A stretch of 64,000 nt of DNA. Origin: Lepidostoma basale (lineage: Eukaryota; Arthropoda; Insecta; Trichoptera; Lepidostomatidae). A program made the position numbers and the translations under genes. The stretch spans positions 930,001 through 994,000 of the forward strand of contig JAHDVF020000053.1 of NCBI GenBank assembly GCA_022606425.2, given 5' to 3'. This document shows positions 1 through 10,253 of this stretch, piece after piece (within the stretch, counting starts at the first letter, position 1; each line of letters begins with the position of its first letter). Under the pieces are notes generated by a model. That model was given only the letters and a program-made list of their open reading frames with translations, ran no database searches and had not been told where the DNA came from.

Positions 1-324
1 ATGTGCTTCCAGCTTACGAACGCTTTATTATAAGAGCCTCCATATTTTATGCGTGCGTCGGAAAAGTGACGTTTATATGCCGTTTTAATTGGAATCCAAT
101 GACTGCGGATGTACGAGGCGAGTATAGGCAATATTTCAACATAATTAATTGGAATTGCTTTCAAGTTAAACTGTGTTCCGATCAATTAGTGTGAAACGTC
201 TTTTTTCCATATACGAGAGTTCTGATGGCAGATGGAAAAACAACATTGTTTCGACCTTTAATGAGAATTCTTTATAAAATATAATTTACAGAGTGAATTG
301 TTATTGATTTATAACTAAATAAAT

Positions 325-795
325 GAACATTACCAAGGTACACGTATTCATCCACCACGTCTTCATTTTTATTGTGGATTTTAATGTCTTAAATTCTGTG
401 TTTGTTATTATTTTGTCTTTGTCATATTCATTTTAAGGCCCATTGTTTTAGAATATTCATTTAAAACGTCCGGTATTTTTCGGAGTTGTTCGGGAAACTC
501 CGGCAACAGAATTATGTAATCAGCGAATCTCAAGTGAGACAGATATTCTCCATTTATTTTCGATCCATGGTTCGTCCAGTACAGTGTCTTAAACATGCCT
601 TCCAAAACATTGGTAAATAGTTTTGGAGATAAAGTGTCTCCCTCTCTGATTCCTTTTTGGATCTGTACACGGTCTGTCAAATCATGCATGGTAACATGTA
701 AACTTGCATTTCAATAAATTTCTTTAGTGCACATATCACCGCCCAATTTTCCACACTGTCGAATGCCTTCTCATAATCTACAAGACCATGCAAAG
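325..795 (-). pseudogene. RTE/BovB-like LINE reverse transcriptase fragment
   Basis: This is a decayed piece of a non-LTR retrotransposon reverse transcriptase. Reading on the minus strand, I see a VDYEKAFDSV block (RT motif A) near 790-750, then a QIQKGIREGDTLSPKLF block and an RFADYIILL block. The catalytic motif should read FADD but here is FADY, so the polymerase is dead. A frameshift near 375 moves the reading to a DEYVYLGN block typical of the region after RT in this clade. Both the endonuclease and the 3' end are missing. The block order matches RTE/BovB elements as I know them; the clade assignment is by motif memory only. Confidence 0.75.
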
Positions 796-870
796 TGGGA
801 AATTGTATTCTTGGTATTTTTGCATTATTGTGCCGGCAAGGTGATTGAAGACGAGCCAGGGGGTTACTGA

Positions 871-969
871 ATGGAGGCCAAGGTTGGGCGACAGCCTACC
901 AGGTGGAAGGAAGATGTTGTACAGACAGCGGGGAGGGCCTGGAGAACATTGGCGAGAGGGATGGCGTAG
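871..969 (+). pseudogene. C-terminal end of a RTE-like LINE ORF
   Basis: A short frame reads GRQPTRWKEDVVQTAGRAW and ends at a TAG at 967. The layout 'GRPPTRW-DDIV--AG--W' is the usual C-terminus of RTE/BovB-type LINE proteins. It abuts the minus-strand RT fragment in opposite orientation, so the two are separate insertions or a rearrangement. Nothing upstream supports an intact element. Confidence 0.6.
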
Positions 970-1011
970 GGGTGGAGAGGTTCCATAATATAATATTAAA
1001 ATAATGTTAAT

Positions 1012-1180
1012 GATTACATAATTAAAACGTCTGTTTTCTAGAAGTTTAATTATATTTTGTGTGAATGACATGTTTCGCCTGTCTAAGTTTGAAAATGCCT
1101 AAGACAGGCGAAACATGTCTTTCACATAAAATATAATAAAGCTCTTAGAAAACAAAGGTTTTCATTTGTATTAATTATTC
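1012..1180. repeat. HF-A foldback element with hammerhead-like arms
   Basis: Two inverted arms meet near 1088. Each arm holds the AGGCGAAACATGTC block in opposite orientation, followed outward by ATAAAATATAATAAA and then AAAACGT. The same arms occur in at least seven other places in the window, so this is a dispersed family. The plus-strand arm (about 1088-1119) folds as a GCCT/AGGC stem followed by GAAAC, AT and GTC. Its left box reads TTGAAAA rather than CTGANGA, so it is a degraded hammerhead-like motif. Confidence 0.7.
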
Positions 1181-1353
1181 AATATGAAATCCATAATATC
1201 TTAAGAAACAATAAAATACTTAATTCAATTAATCTATTCTTTTGGCCGAAATACGTACTATGATATTTCCACATTATCAAATATTTAAATTAAAGAGAGT
1301 ATTTTTATTTGTATCACAATTTAATGTTATAAAAAATATTACACATTAAAAGT

Positions 1354-2472
1354 ATTGACACCTTCAACTTGTTTATTGACTTCAAAGCGGCCTATGACAG
1401 CATAAATAGAAAAGAACTGTATAAAGCAATGTCCGAATTGAATATACCAAATAAGCTGATACGACTTGTAAGAGCAACAATGAGCCCAACCATAACCAAA
1501 GTAAGAATCGACAAAGACCTCTCAAAACCATTCCAGACATATAATGGCCTTCGACAGGGAGATGCCTTGGCATGTCTCCTATTTAACGTGGCTCTAGAAA
1601 AAGTTATAAGGGACTCAAAAATAGATACCAGAGGCACTATATTCTACAAGTCAGTTCAACTACTCGCTTATGCAGATGACATAGATATTGTGGGACGGTC
1701 ACTTGAAGCTACCCGTGAAGCGTTTGTAGCATTGGAGGAAAAAGCAAAAATAATGGGACTTGTCATAAATGAAGATAAAACAAAATTGATGATTGCTTCT
1801 AATACCACATATCCATACCCCCAGGTTTTCTCAGCTGCAAATTACAACTTTGAAATAATTAATTCATTTACATACTTAGGCTCAACAGTTACCAGTGATA
1901 ATAACACCCGAGAAGAAATTGACAGAAGGATAATGGCAGCAAACCGATGTTACTACGCTCTCCAAAAACAGTTAAGATCCAAATTACTGCGAAGAACCAC
2001 AAAAACACTATTGTACAAGACCCTGATCAAACCAGTCCTCACATATGCCTCTGAAACCTGGGTGATGACAAAACACACTGAAAGGTCCATCGCAGCATTT
2101 GAAAGAAGGGTTCTTAGGACAATATATGGCCCAGTGAGAGACCACAATGGTTGGCGTCGTCGATATAACCGAGAGCTATATGATATCTATAAAGAGCCCG
2201 ATGTGATCAGATCCGTCAAAGTAGGGCGCCTGAGATGGGCTGGTCACATAATCAGAATGGACGACGACAACCCTACAAAACGCCTCACGCTCTCAGTACC
2301 ACAGGGACGTAGAAGACCAGGAAGGCCCAAAATGCGATGGATGGACAGTGTCAACACGGATGCATCGGTGTTGCAAATAAGAAATTGGAGAATGGGGGCA
2401 TCAAACAGACAAGAATGGAGGAAGCTCCTGGATTCAGCCAAGGCCCACCCAGGGCTCTCGAGCTTAGGATGA
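1354..2472 (+). pseudogene. 5'-truncated LINE ORF2: reverse transcriptase to C-terminus
   Basis: An open frame of about 370 codons starts inside the reverse transcriptase, with no methionine of its own. RT motif A (FIDFKAAYDS) is at its very start, NGLRQGDALACLLFN is at about residues 59-73 and the catalytic YADD is at 101-104. After that come the YLGSTVTSD block, a TYASETW block and the C-terminal GRRRPGRPKMRW segment. The stop codon lies in a run of GAT repeats (2470-2480), which is probably the element's 3' tail. The intact frame and YADD suggest a fairly recent 5'-truncated insertion. Endonuclease and most of the fingers domain are absent. The protein is RTE-related or from a similar clade. 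Confidence 0.85.
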
Positions 2473-2480
2473 TGATGATG

Positions 2481-4985
2481 AAAAGTATAACATTTAAAAT
2501 GTAATTTTTACCAAAAACAATCTACGAGTGTGTAATGGAAATATCGATAAATAACGACGTAAGTATTTAGTAAAAATATCAATTTAATTAATTATCATTT
2601 TAAATGAACTTCCATCAAGAGAAGACAGTAAAATCATTTGAATATTTGTGTTTTGCAATAATCATTTTATGAATGTTTCTTTTTTTCAACAACATTGTAG
2701 ATTCTGGCCTATAGAACATGTTCAGAGATTAATGCTTCTACTAGGAATATTCAGTCCTCGCATCTGGGTACCAGACGAGCATTCACTTGGAAATGTAATT
2801 AGTTGAAGTTAGCTGGAGGTGAAACGTGAACGCGACCGTAGTGCAGTGATATTGACAATTAAGCTCCACCCCTGCATCATTCAAGGGGTTGCGAACATCT
2901 AAATATAGAGATTGAACTGCAAGACACGTATTTATATCTTATTCCGTTTCCTAAGTAATACAATACGATGCTCAAAGGCTTCTTCTTGACACAGAGTCGG
3001 CAAATACATATTTTTTATACAAGTAATTTATATGGTAAAAACCGTGTTACTACCCTAAAGATGAAGACTGCAACGTTCTCCGAAACGTCGGTCCAGAAAG
3101 ACGAGTTATACGGATTTTTCCAAGATCACAAAAACATATTGTTACCAACCGTGAAAATCTATGCAATTAAGTAATTCATAATAGTAATCAAATTTGAATA
3201 AAATAAGCAAGTACTTTCGAATGTTTCGATCATACCTTTTTTATTGTAACACATCCATAATACATAGATATATTCGCTAAAGAACTGATTGATAGAAAAA
3301 CATTTCTGTGAATGCATAAAAAATAACCTGATTTATACTTTTCAAAACAGAATTGTAAAAAATTTCCACTCAGGGTTTTATTAATTCTCAAAAAATTATT
3401 CGGAATTAAATATTTATCAAATTCAACGAAGGTTTCCAAGATAAATTACAAATTATTGTAACTATTGATAATGTTTACTAAATATTGTTATGTTTTTCTC
3501 GAATTTTAGCCTTAGTTTAGAGGAAATACATTTTATTTTTTTTTTCAATATGAGGATGAATTCATGTATCACAAAAATGAAATATATTTAACGTTTATAT
3601 AAAAGCCATTTTTGTCATTGTTTTATTATACATAGTAAATGGATTTGAGATGTTTTACTTTGCTAGGACATTATTAAATGTGACAGGCTACTCGTGACAT
3701 GTAATTGTAATGCTCTAGCAAGACACGTTACATCTTAATAATACATTTAAAGTTATAAAAGACTTTTTAAATATTGCTTTTCCTTCGTTAATATTTTAAT
3801 CCTTAATATATTTAATTTTACATTATTGATCCCGATACATTTACATCATTAATTGAATTAAAATTAACCTTAAATATAATAAAACCATACCGTGGTTAAA
3901 TTTGGCTTGTTTTGTTATTTCATATCTATAAAATGTCTACCACAAAGTGAGTACTACATATGAAAATTGAATTTAAATTATGTTATCTAACTATGAGGTA
4001 GTAACTTTGTAATGAACGCCTTGTTTGAAATCCCACTGAAAGCAAATGTCCGCGTGGTAAAGCGATTTTAATTTGTAGAGGGTTCCCCAGTTCGGTCCTA
4101 TTAGTTGTGTGCTTCATCTCCGACTAATTAGACACGTCTCCAGTCCGAGTATCGACTGCGTTGATCCAGCATTCACGTACTAAGCGCACCAACTTGAAGC
4201 CTAGCATGTGCCGGCACTGAGGTCAAACATACGATTATTTGCCGAGGCGTTTGACTTGATCATTCAACTTTGATTCCTCCTCATTCGATCGATTAAGCTT
4301 GGATGCACAAACCCTTACAGCCAGGGCCTTTTCGGTCTGTAAGTTGATAAGTGCTAGTCGAACACAATACTCGTAAAATTAAAAAAATGTTTTTCTTTTG
4401 AAAATTCTTTAAACGTTTTAAGGAAAATATTTTAGTATCAATGTATTACCGTATAGTTTAATCACTTCAGGGAGATAATTTGCAACAGCGTAAGTAACTA
4501 GTTATAGAACGCTATCTGATTGGTTCCTGGGTTTTAGTAGGCGGAGTGTGCGGCATAAGCTTCTAAAATACTCGATTATTAGAAAATTACTACTGTCTCG
4601 AAATTAGGAAAATAAATCAATTTTAATGGCGGAAGAACATGTTTGTGTTTGTGGTTTTGTTTTTGAATTCCAATAACAACACAAATTTGCCACAAAAATA
4701 GAAATTTCTAAACACCATTAGCCGGGACACCAGATATTTGAAATAATTAAAAAATACTTATTCCTTTTAATTTTAACATTGTACAGTATAATTATGTATA
4801 TTAGTCACGTATTTAATAGTTTTTCCACGAAAAGTCAATAAAGAACAAAATAATTCAACGCTATTTATTTTTGATTATTATTATACAATTGAAGCTGATA
4901 GAATTTATATTAAAAAACTAACATCTTTGTTTATTTCAATGTTTGAAAATAAAATATATCTGAAATATTAAAAAAATGTATGTAT
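2481..4985. other. AT-rich intergenic stretch without a gene
   Basis: No open frame here looks like protein. Positions 2590-2642 share a block (AACTTCCATCAAGAGA, then CAGTAAAATCATTTGA) with 39047-39095, so part of it belongs to a dispersed repeat. Around 3056-3095 is a divergent hammerhead-like string (GATGA, a short stem, CCGAAAC, GTCG, GTC). Positions 3893-3965 resemble the right flank of the foldback at 5340-5425. Positions 4080-4330 are somewhat richer in GC but show no frame or RNA structure I recognise. Confidence 0.5.
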
Positions 4986-5022
4986 GTAAAACAAAAAACA
5001 GCGTTATAGTTATTATAATTGA

Positions 5023-5062
5023 TGCCAACTAGTTTCGCTTGGACCCAAGCTTTATCAGAGCA
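5023..5062 (-). ncRNA. Hammerhead-like ribozyme motif, HF-C left arm
   Basis: On the minus strand the order is TGCT, CTGATAA, one extra A, a GCTTGG/CCAAGC stem of 6 bp with a GT loop, GAAAC, TA, GTT and GGCA. TGCT pairs with GGCA (one G-U) as stem I. The canonical box is CTGANGA, so the G at position 8 is replaced by A, and a lone A separates the box from stem II. The architecture is that of a minimal type I hammerhead. The changed core makes activity doubtful. Confidence 0.55.
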
Positions 5063-5098
5063 GTACAACACCTTTTTTTTTTTCTAAAAAAAGACTAA

Positions 5099-5262
5099 TA
5101 CCAAGGATTTTAATCAATGATATTAGAATTTATTTTACAATCTTCATTTTGAGCAGAAAATGGCTCATTATTATGAAGAAGGAATCTGGTCGTGTCCAGG
5201 CTTGAACCCATGTCCCCTGGATCAGGAGCCAAGCGTTCTATCCCCTAGACCACCACCCGATT
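5099..5262 (-). repeat. tRNA-derived SINE (family S1), copy 1
   Basis: Reading on the minus strand from 5262, box A (TGGTCTAGGGGATAGAACG) and box B (GGGTTCAAGCC) of an RNA polymerase III promoter are spaced as in a tRNA. A unique body follows (ATTCCTTCTTCATAATAATG), with an A-rich tail at 5072-5098. The same sequence recurs at 10056-10220 and, more diverged, at 27548-27725. It is inserted in the loop of foldback HF-C. Confidence 0.8.
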
Positions 5263-5283
5263 GCAGTTTAACAGTTGTTATAC

Positions 5284-5323
5284 TGCCTTGATGAAGCTTT
5301 GGTCCAAGCGAAACTAGTTGGCA
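5284..5323 (+). ncRNA. Hammerhead-like ribozyme motif, HF-C right arm
   Basis: The order is TGCC, TTGATGA, an extra A, GCTT-TGGTCC-AAGC, GAAAC, TA, GTT, GGCA. Stem I (TGCC/GGCA) pairs perfectly and stem II has 4 bp. The first base of the box is T instead of C, unless the T before GATGA is read as an insertion. The two arms differ in just the positions that would keep or restore pairing, which suggests the RNA fold was once under selection. Confidence 0.55.
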
Positions 5324-5569
5324 TTAATTATAATAACCGTACCGTGGTGAAATACAAAGTTTTTTTTTTATATTTATTTTATATTTTTAAAACATCTTAC
5401 CACAAAGTGAGGGCTTCATATGAAAATGTAAATATTTTTTGCTTTTTGTCTTTATAAAAATAAAATAAAAACAGCTTCTAGTTGTTTTTATAAACGCACT
5501 GTTCTCACACAATTGGAAACAATCTCCCTTGAATGATTGGACTCTAGTATACTGTTAATGGTCAATTAT

Positions 5570-5760
5570 TTTTTTATATTAATGTTTCTCGAACAAAATT
5601 GTAAAACTTCACAATGAAAACGTCTATTTTCTAAAAGTTTTATTTTATTTTATGGGAATGACATGTTTTGCCATTCCATGGCATTATCAAATATTTACAA
5701 AGTACGCGTTCAACATTTGATAATAATAATTTTATTATGTTTTAACTTGATTATAATTTG
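5570..5760. repeat. HF-A foldback element, partial
   Basis: The left arm is intact: AAAACGTCTATTTTCTA, then TTTTATTTTATGGGAATGACATG. On the minus strand it reads TTTGATAA, T, a TGCCAT/ATGGCA stem, CAAAAC, ATGTC, so GAAAC is changed to AAAAC. The right half is mostly replaced by AT-rich sequence, though a second TTTGATAATAATAA string occurs near 5717. Confidence 0.6.
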
Positions 5761-6245
5761 ACAAAAATATATATACTCGTAAATTTTATTTGAAGTTATC
5801 GCCATATTTGTGTGAACCCTGTTCCATAAGTGGGGCTTTGGGGTGACCATTATAAATTCTTACAGGTTCATCTGATATCATTCAAATTAAATAAAAAAAT
5901 ATTTTATTAATTAATCTAGTGCCTGATTAAAGAATTTTAAATTCTTTTTTATAAACAATTTACATATCAGAGGCCGACATTTTGTTTAAAAAAAATGTTT
6001 CGTTCAGGTACTTGATTAACTATTAAAATATTTTTGCAATATTTTAACAATAATATAACTATTACTTTATTTATAATTTATATTTTTTTTTCCAAATTTC
6101 GGTCAAATTAAGTTAAAATATAATATAATAACTTAATATTGTTGGTTTTATAAAATAAATTTAATTACCGCCAATTTTTATTATTAAAAATATTTCTTTT
6201 TTCATACCTCTGACGGCCCCTTACCCCATAAGAAACATCATCTGC
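5761..6245. other. AT-rich stretch, nothing recognised
   Basis: No frame, RNA or repeat structure stands out here. Confidence 0.4.
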
Positions 6246-6252
6246 TGTTAAG

Positions 6253-6692
6253 TTGAACACAAATCTAATATTAATATGCATACAGCTACATTTCTTCAGA
6301 CTTATCAGGGGATTCTTTGAGAATTCCGTCATCTTGGAGGCTATCCATCTTTATGTTCCGGATGGTTATCTTCGACAGCGTCGTCACAGACTGTTTTATC
6401 TCCCAACATGCAGAACCAACCTGCCTCTGGTGGTGCCGGTGGGGAGAGCTATCAAACTGCTGAACATGATCGCTTCGGAGATCGATGTCTTTCATATTCG
6501 TGAAAGTACATTCAGAAGACTCTTGACTTTGGAGAGTGTCTTGTATTCCTAATGTCGAACCATCTCTCATGCGTTCATGGTATTATATTTTTATTATGTT
6601 TTACCTGTTCTGAACAGATGCCTTAAACTATAATATAAAAAATGTTTGTAATGTCTTTTGAGAAAATAAACTGATTTGATTTGATTTGATTT
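6253..6692 (+). pseudogene. 3' end of a Jockey/CR1-like LINE with GATTT tail
   Basis: The frame 6253-6552 reads FFRLIRGFFENSVILEAI, then LYVPDGYLRQRRHRLFYLP, then FHIRESTFRR. It matches the minus-strand copy at 40372-41090 nearly word for word, which proves a dispersed family. The copy ends in a run of GATTT units (6668-6692) that must be the element's 3' tail. Only the last hundred or so codons of ORF2 and the 3' UTR remain. The upstream portion of the same protein, seen in the other copy, resembles Jockey/CR1-type reverse transcriptase C-termini. Confidence 0.75.
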
Positions 6693-7214
6693 GATAAAAT
6701 ATAATTTATGATTTTTTTTATTGAATCTCATGGACACTTTAAGGATATCTAAAATGATCAATTTATATTTGTTACATCCGAATATTGAACGTTTGTGAAC
6801 TGATGTAAAGTTTTATTCCATCATAGCAGAAAGTTATTCAAGAATTTGGAAAGTTAGTTTGAAAAGTTATTTCGTTATGCATGAAATAGTGAATAATATT
6901 TTGAACTCGCAATGGGAGTCAAATGTTCATTGTTTCAAAACACCGACTAAGGTACGTATTATATATTTGAAATACAACGAAAACAATAAATAATCCTGCA
7001 TGTAAAAATATATGTAGCTGAAAAATATTCGCAGCATTCGGTCATGCTTCCACGAAGGTATTGTTTTAAATAATCCAATAATTTGGCGGAAAACATTATA
7101 AAACTTGAATACTTTTAACTGTTCAATTTGAAACACCCTTTTTTACAGGTATCTTTTTATTAGCAGCGAATGGGTGAATATTTTTTTACATATGTAATAA
7201 TATACAAAATAACG
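6693..7214. other. AT-rich stretch, nothing recognised
   Basis: Short frames on both strands show no family motif. Confidence 0.4.
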
Positions 7215-7537
7215 CGCAGTTATGCAATGAAGCGAAGCAGGGAACTGGCAAAAGAAGGATGAAAGCAGAATAAATGCAGTAGAAATTTGAAACCTCTTAG
7301 ACAAATGTGTGTTATATACTCTGTGTGTGATAGAGTGTCAAATGAAAATATAGGAAGTGAATGCGGTGCAAATGATGGTATTATGAACAAAATAATGAAA
7401 GGATCAATAAAATGGTTAAGACACATGGAAATAATGAATGAAAAAAGAATGATAAAAAAACATGTTATCGATGTAAATGGAACTAGAAATAGAGGAATAC
7501 CGAGGAAACCATAGCACGATCAAATAAATCAAAGATT

Positions 7538-7720
7538 TATGATAAACTTGAGGTGAATTCCATAATGACGAATTTTTATGAATTAAATCACTGTTTTTTC
7601 CACATATAAACTGAGAGTTTATATCGTTCTCCTGATGATGAAGGTGTAAGCCTTCGAACATGTCGAGCAAAATAAACTCATAAGTGGAAAAAACAGTGTT
7701 TTAATTCATAAAAATTCGTC
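7538..7720. mobile_element. HF-D foldback element with 12-bp target duplication
   Basis: The element lies between two copies of AAATCAAAGATT (7526-7537 and 7721-7732). Uninterrupted relatives of the host LINE have only one copy of this string, so the repeat is a target-site duplication. Inside, inverted arms (GACGAATTTTTATGAATTAA and its complement, plus a CACTGTTTTTTCCAC block) flank a central hammerhead-like motif. No frame is present, so the element is non-autonomous. A 12-bp duplication fits target-primed reverse transcription better than DNA transposition. Confidence 0.75.
7627..7669 (+). ncRNA. Hammerhead-like ribozyme motif, HF-D
   Basis: The order is TTCTC, CTGATGA, an extra T, GAAGG-TGTAAG-CCTTC, GAAC, AT, GTC, GAGCAA. 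The CTGATGA box is canonical and stem II has 5 perfect pairs. Stem I pairs CTC with GAG. The GAAA box has lost one A (GAAC), which should abolish or weaken cleavage in this copy. Confidence 0.65.
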
Positions 7721-8083
7721 AAATCAAAGATTGAATGTCGGCCACGTGAGGAGTCAGAGAAATCGATGCGCGTGCATGATACGATGTATGAATGTTAAGG
7801 AAGCGAGAGAAATATTTTAGGAAAGAAAAGTGTGGCAGTCCATTTTTTCTGTCTACCTCTTCGGAGAGACGGCGTAATATGTTTTAATTAAATGATTTAA
7901 GTTAACGTTCAGAGATTTATCTGCCAGTAATAATATCGTCAATTTAATTATCTCTAAAATTGATTTCGACAATAATACTACAATGATCTGGTGCATTACG
8001 TTCCTGAAACTATTGAATAAAAAAGGTTGTGGAATGCGGATATTTTTAAAGTAGCAAATTGTTGTTTTAAACATAAACTTTAA

Positions 8084-8364
8084 TACAACATTTTGAATGT
8101 ATACAAATACTTGTAGACGAATACTGGATTTTATTTACCCATTGCGGGTTATCAATTCAAGGATTATAAAATTCATAAAGCGTGCGCTTAACCCAACCAA
8201 TGACAGGTCATAAGTCCTGTAAACACCTCGATCACCATATTCAGTTACCAGTTTGCATCTTCGTCTCTATTGAGAAAAAATTAATCCTTGAATTGATAAC
8301 CCGCAATGGGTAAATAAAATCCAGTATTCGTCTACAAGTATTTGTATACATTCAAAATGTTGTA
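8084..8364. repeat. Long hairpin with 83-bp arms
   Basis: Positions 8084-8166 and 8282-8364 are reverse complements over 83 bases by eye, starting TACAACATTTTG and ending AATTCAAGGATTA. The 115-base loop holds a sequence (ATAAAGCGTGCGCTTAACCC and on) that recurs at 8624-8735. No frame is present. It could be a foldback DNA element or a recent inverted duplication. Confidence 0.85.
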
Positions 8365-8623
8365 TAAAACAAAAACTGGTCCAAGTTAGCATATAAATTA
8401 GAGTGACATTTCCAGGCGTTATCTAGCAGTGCGTTAGTGGCGGTAGCCTTTCACATTGTAGTATAAAGATCCTCTGCTTAATGCTTAAATCTAATCTTCA
8501 TAGATGGCGCATTGAAACTGACATGTGAATTGTGGTGTTGGATATTAACATATATACAACTTCCAAAAATTTGTCAGACATGGTGGTCATAAGAAAGGTA
8601 GAATGGGGAATGTTGTAATTACA

Positions 8624-8735
8624 TAAAGCGTGCGCTTAACCCAACCAATGACAGGTCATAAGTCCTGTAAACACCTCGATCACCATATTCAGTTTCCAGT
8701 TTGCATCTTCGTCTCTTTTGAGATAAAATTAATCC
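8624..8735 (+). repeat. Second copy of the hairpin loop sequence
   Basis: This block repeats the loop of the hairpin at 8084-8364 (loop copy about 8174-8287) in the same orientation with a few substitutions, for example CAGTTACC versus CAGTTTCC. It is followed by CATAAACTTTAATA, the string that also precedes the left hairpin arm (8072-8085). The two copies and the hairpin therefore belong to one rearranged unit. Confidence 0.75.
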
Positions 8736-9237
8736 ATAAACTTTAATATTTTTTATTGAATAGTTTTTTTTTGTACATATATTTAGTACATAAATAAAAA
8801 AATTGCCATTTTAAAAAAAAAATTAGTTATGTATTATTAACACACTCTTTCCACATTTTATATTTTTGAGTAATTTTTACGTTTATCTATATTTATTGCT
8901 TGTACCATATAATTGAATACAAGTCAAACGTTATTTTCGCTGGTGGATATGATGTTTACATTATGCAGGGAAGAGAACTTAACTATCTGCTTCGTTTATT
9001 AACTACAAACTCAACCTCGTCTAGTGGTAAACAAGCGTGAAATCATCTTCGTGAAGCGTGGATCTCATTATATTACATTACAAATTGTTGCATTTAGAAT
9101 CAATTTTAACCCTGGGAAGACGATGCAAACACAATAAAGTTAATACAACGATTAAATTGTTTACTATTTCTTGAACACGAAAGTAAAATTTCATTAGCAT
9201 ATTAAAAAATAATAAATACGTTATTTTAATAGAAGTT
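8736..9237. other. AT-rich stretch, nothing recognised
   Basis: Poly-T and poly-A runs but no frame or structured repeat that I can assign. Confidence 0.4.
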
Positions 9238-9780
9238 TTAACAAAAACATCAAGTCATCACGCCTTTCCCCAAAAGCGTTGGCAGAGAGAATACGCTAAC
9301 ACATTTCTCTATACCGATACACTTCTCTAGCTTAGTCCACATTCATAGAGCATAACGATTCTTTCGATTTCTAACATGGCCGATCTTGTTTAAATTTGAT
9401 TGATTCGGTTATGCCATGTTTTCCTCGGTCTCCCTCGACTCCGTAATCTATTCACATCGCTGACGTATCCTTTTTTAACAATTCTTTTATTATCCATACG
9501 TTCCATATGACCAAACCAACGCAGTGATCCTTTAATAATTTTGTTCATAACACTTTCTTCCGCTCTACATTCCTTCCAAATATCAGCATTTGTATCTCTA
9601 TTGTACATCGTTTTACCACACATTAGTCTAATGGATCTCATCTCTACCGCATTTATTTTGCTCTTATCGTTCTTCTGCCAGTTCCATGTTTCGCTTCCAT
9701 ACATAAAGGTTGGTATTAGAACTCCACTGTGAACGCCCATTTTTGCTTTCATTGATAGAAGTTTTATAATATTTTCTTTT
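9238..9780 (-). pseudogene. LINE family T 3' end
   Basis: On the minus strand the frame 9752-9390 carries GVLIPTFMYGSETWNWQK, INAVEMRSIRLMCGKTMYNR, then SLRWFGHMERMDNKRIVKK and GRPRKTWH. Other copies share these blocks. The family tail (ending in the CGAAAGAATC region and beyond) runs to about 9238. The RT domain is absent, so this is 5'-truncated. Confidence 0.8.
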
Positions 9781-9794
9781 TCACTTTTGGTAGA

Positions 9795-10050
9795 CTCAGG
9801 AGTCTGTTATATCAGGCGAGTCCTCTTGAGACACTGAACTCCAGCTTTCTCTCCACGCACCGTTTCGGGGGTCTTCCTGGTCGGCGTTGTCCGTTTGACG
9901 TTCCATGGAGAGCTATGTATGGTATCTTATTTGAGCTCAGTCTTTCTACATGTTGATGCCAGTATCGTCGTCTTTGACGTCCCCATCTGACCACATCTTT
10001 GACCTGCAGATTTCTCGGATTGCTGTATTCCTAACTCGATCACATAATAT
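9795..10050 (-). pseudogene. C-terminal fragment of another RTE-like LINE
   Basis: The minus-strand frame reads VVRWGRQRRRYWHQHVERL, then GQRRPGRPPKRC. The WGRQRRR-W--HV-RM followed by GRP-KRW layout is the usual C-terminal end of RTE-like proteins. Stop codons and the lack of upstream domains mark it as dead. Confidence 0.65.
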
Positions 10051-10055
10051 TTTAT

Positions 10056-10220
10056 AATCGGGTGGTGGTCTAGGGGGTAGAACGCTTGGCTCCTGATTCA
10101 GGGAACTTGGGTTCGAGCCTGGACACGACCAGATTCCTTCTTCATAATAATGAGCTATTTTCTGCTCACATTGAAGATTGTAAAATAAATTCTAATATCA
10201 TTGATTTAAATCTTTGGTTA
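10056..10220 (+). repeat. tRNA-derived SINE (family S1), copy 2
   Basis: Box A (GGTCTAGGGGGTAGAACG) and box B (GGGTTCGAGCC) are followed by the same body as copy 1. The Gypsy element has inserted about 30 bp past its 3' end. The sequence is close to copy 1, so the family is probably not very old. Confidence 0.8.
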
Positions 10221-10249
10221 CAAAAATTACAATACGAGTATCTTGTTAT

Positions 10250-10253
10250 GGCT
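10250..10253. repeat. Target-site duplication of the Gypsy element (left)
   Basis: GGCT immediately before the left LTR is repeated at 23098-23101 immediately after the right LTR. Four base pairs is the usual size for Ty3/gypsy integration. Confidence 0.9.

Larger units (their letters stand above)
5012..5340. repeat. HF-C foldback element, interrupted by a SINE
   Basis: Inverted arms at about 5012-5071 and 5272-5333 pair over roughly 50 bases (CCAACTAGTTTCGCTTGGAC against its complement). The loop between them is filled by a tRNA-derived SINE on the minus strand. Each arm carries a hammerhead-like motif on the strand that reads GCGAAACTAGTTGGC. The piece downstream (to about 5425) resembles 3893-3965, so related copies exist in this window. 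Confidence 0.75.
7216..7878 (+). pseudogene. 3' end of LINE family T (TTAG-tailed), split by HF-D
   Basis: The left piece (7216-7537) encodes the WQKKDESRINAVE-like segment, in which I can read KRMIKK and RNRGIPRKP, with stop codons. The right piece (7733-7878) continues with the VGHVRSQRNR-like segment and the end ERKVWQSI plus a GGAGAGACGGCG block that ends all copies of this family. The two pieces are separated by foldback HF-D. Intact copies at 52657-53300 show that the sequence is normally continuous across this point. Confidence 0.75.

Noticed and set aside
6286..6570. 94-codon frame antisense to the LINE end, with a similar frame at 40490-40810
   Set aside because: It is conserved in both copies only because it mirrors the real LINE frame on the other strand.
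10120..10145. SINE box B region at 10056-10220 as a real tRNA gene
   Set aside because: No cloverleaf closes around the A and B boxes, and the same unit is dispersed with a non-tRNA body.
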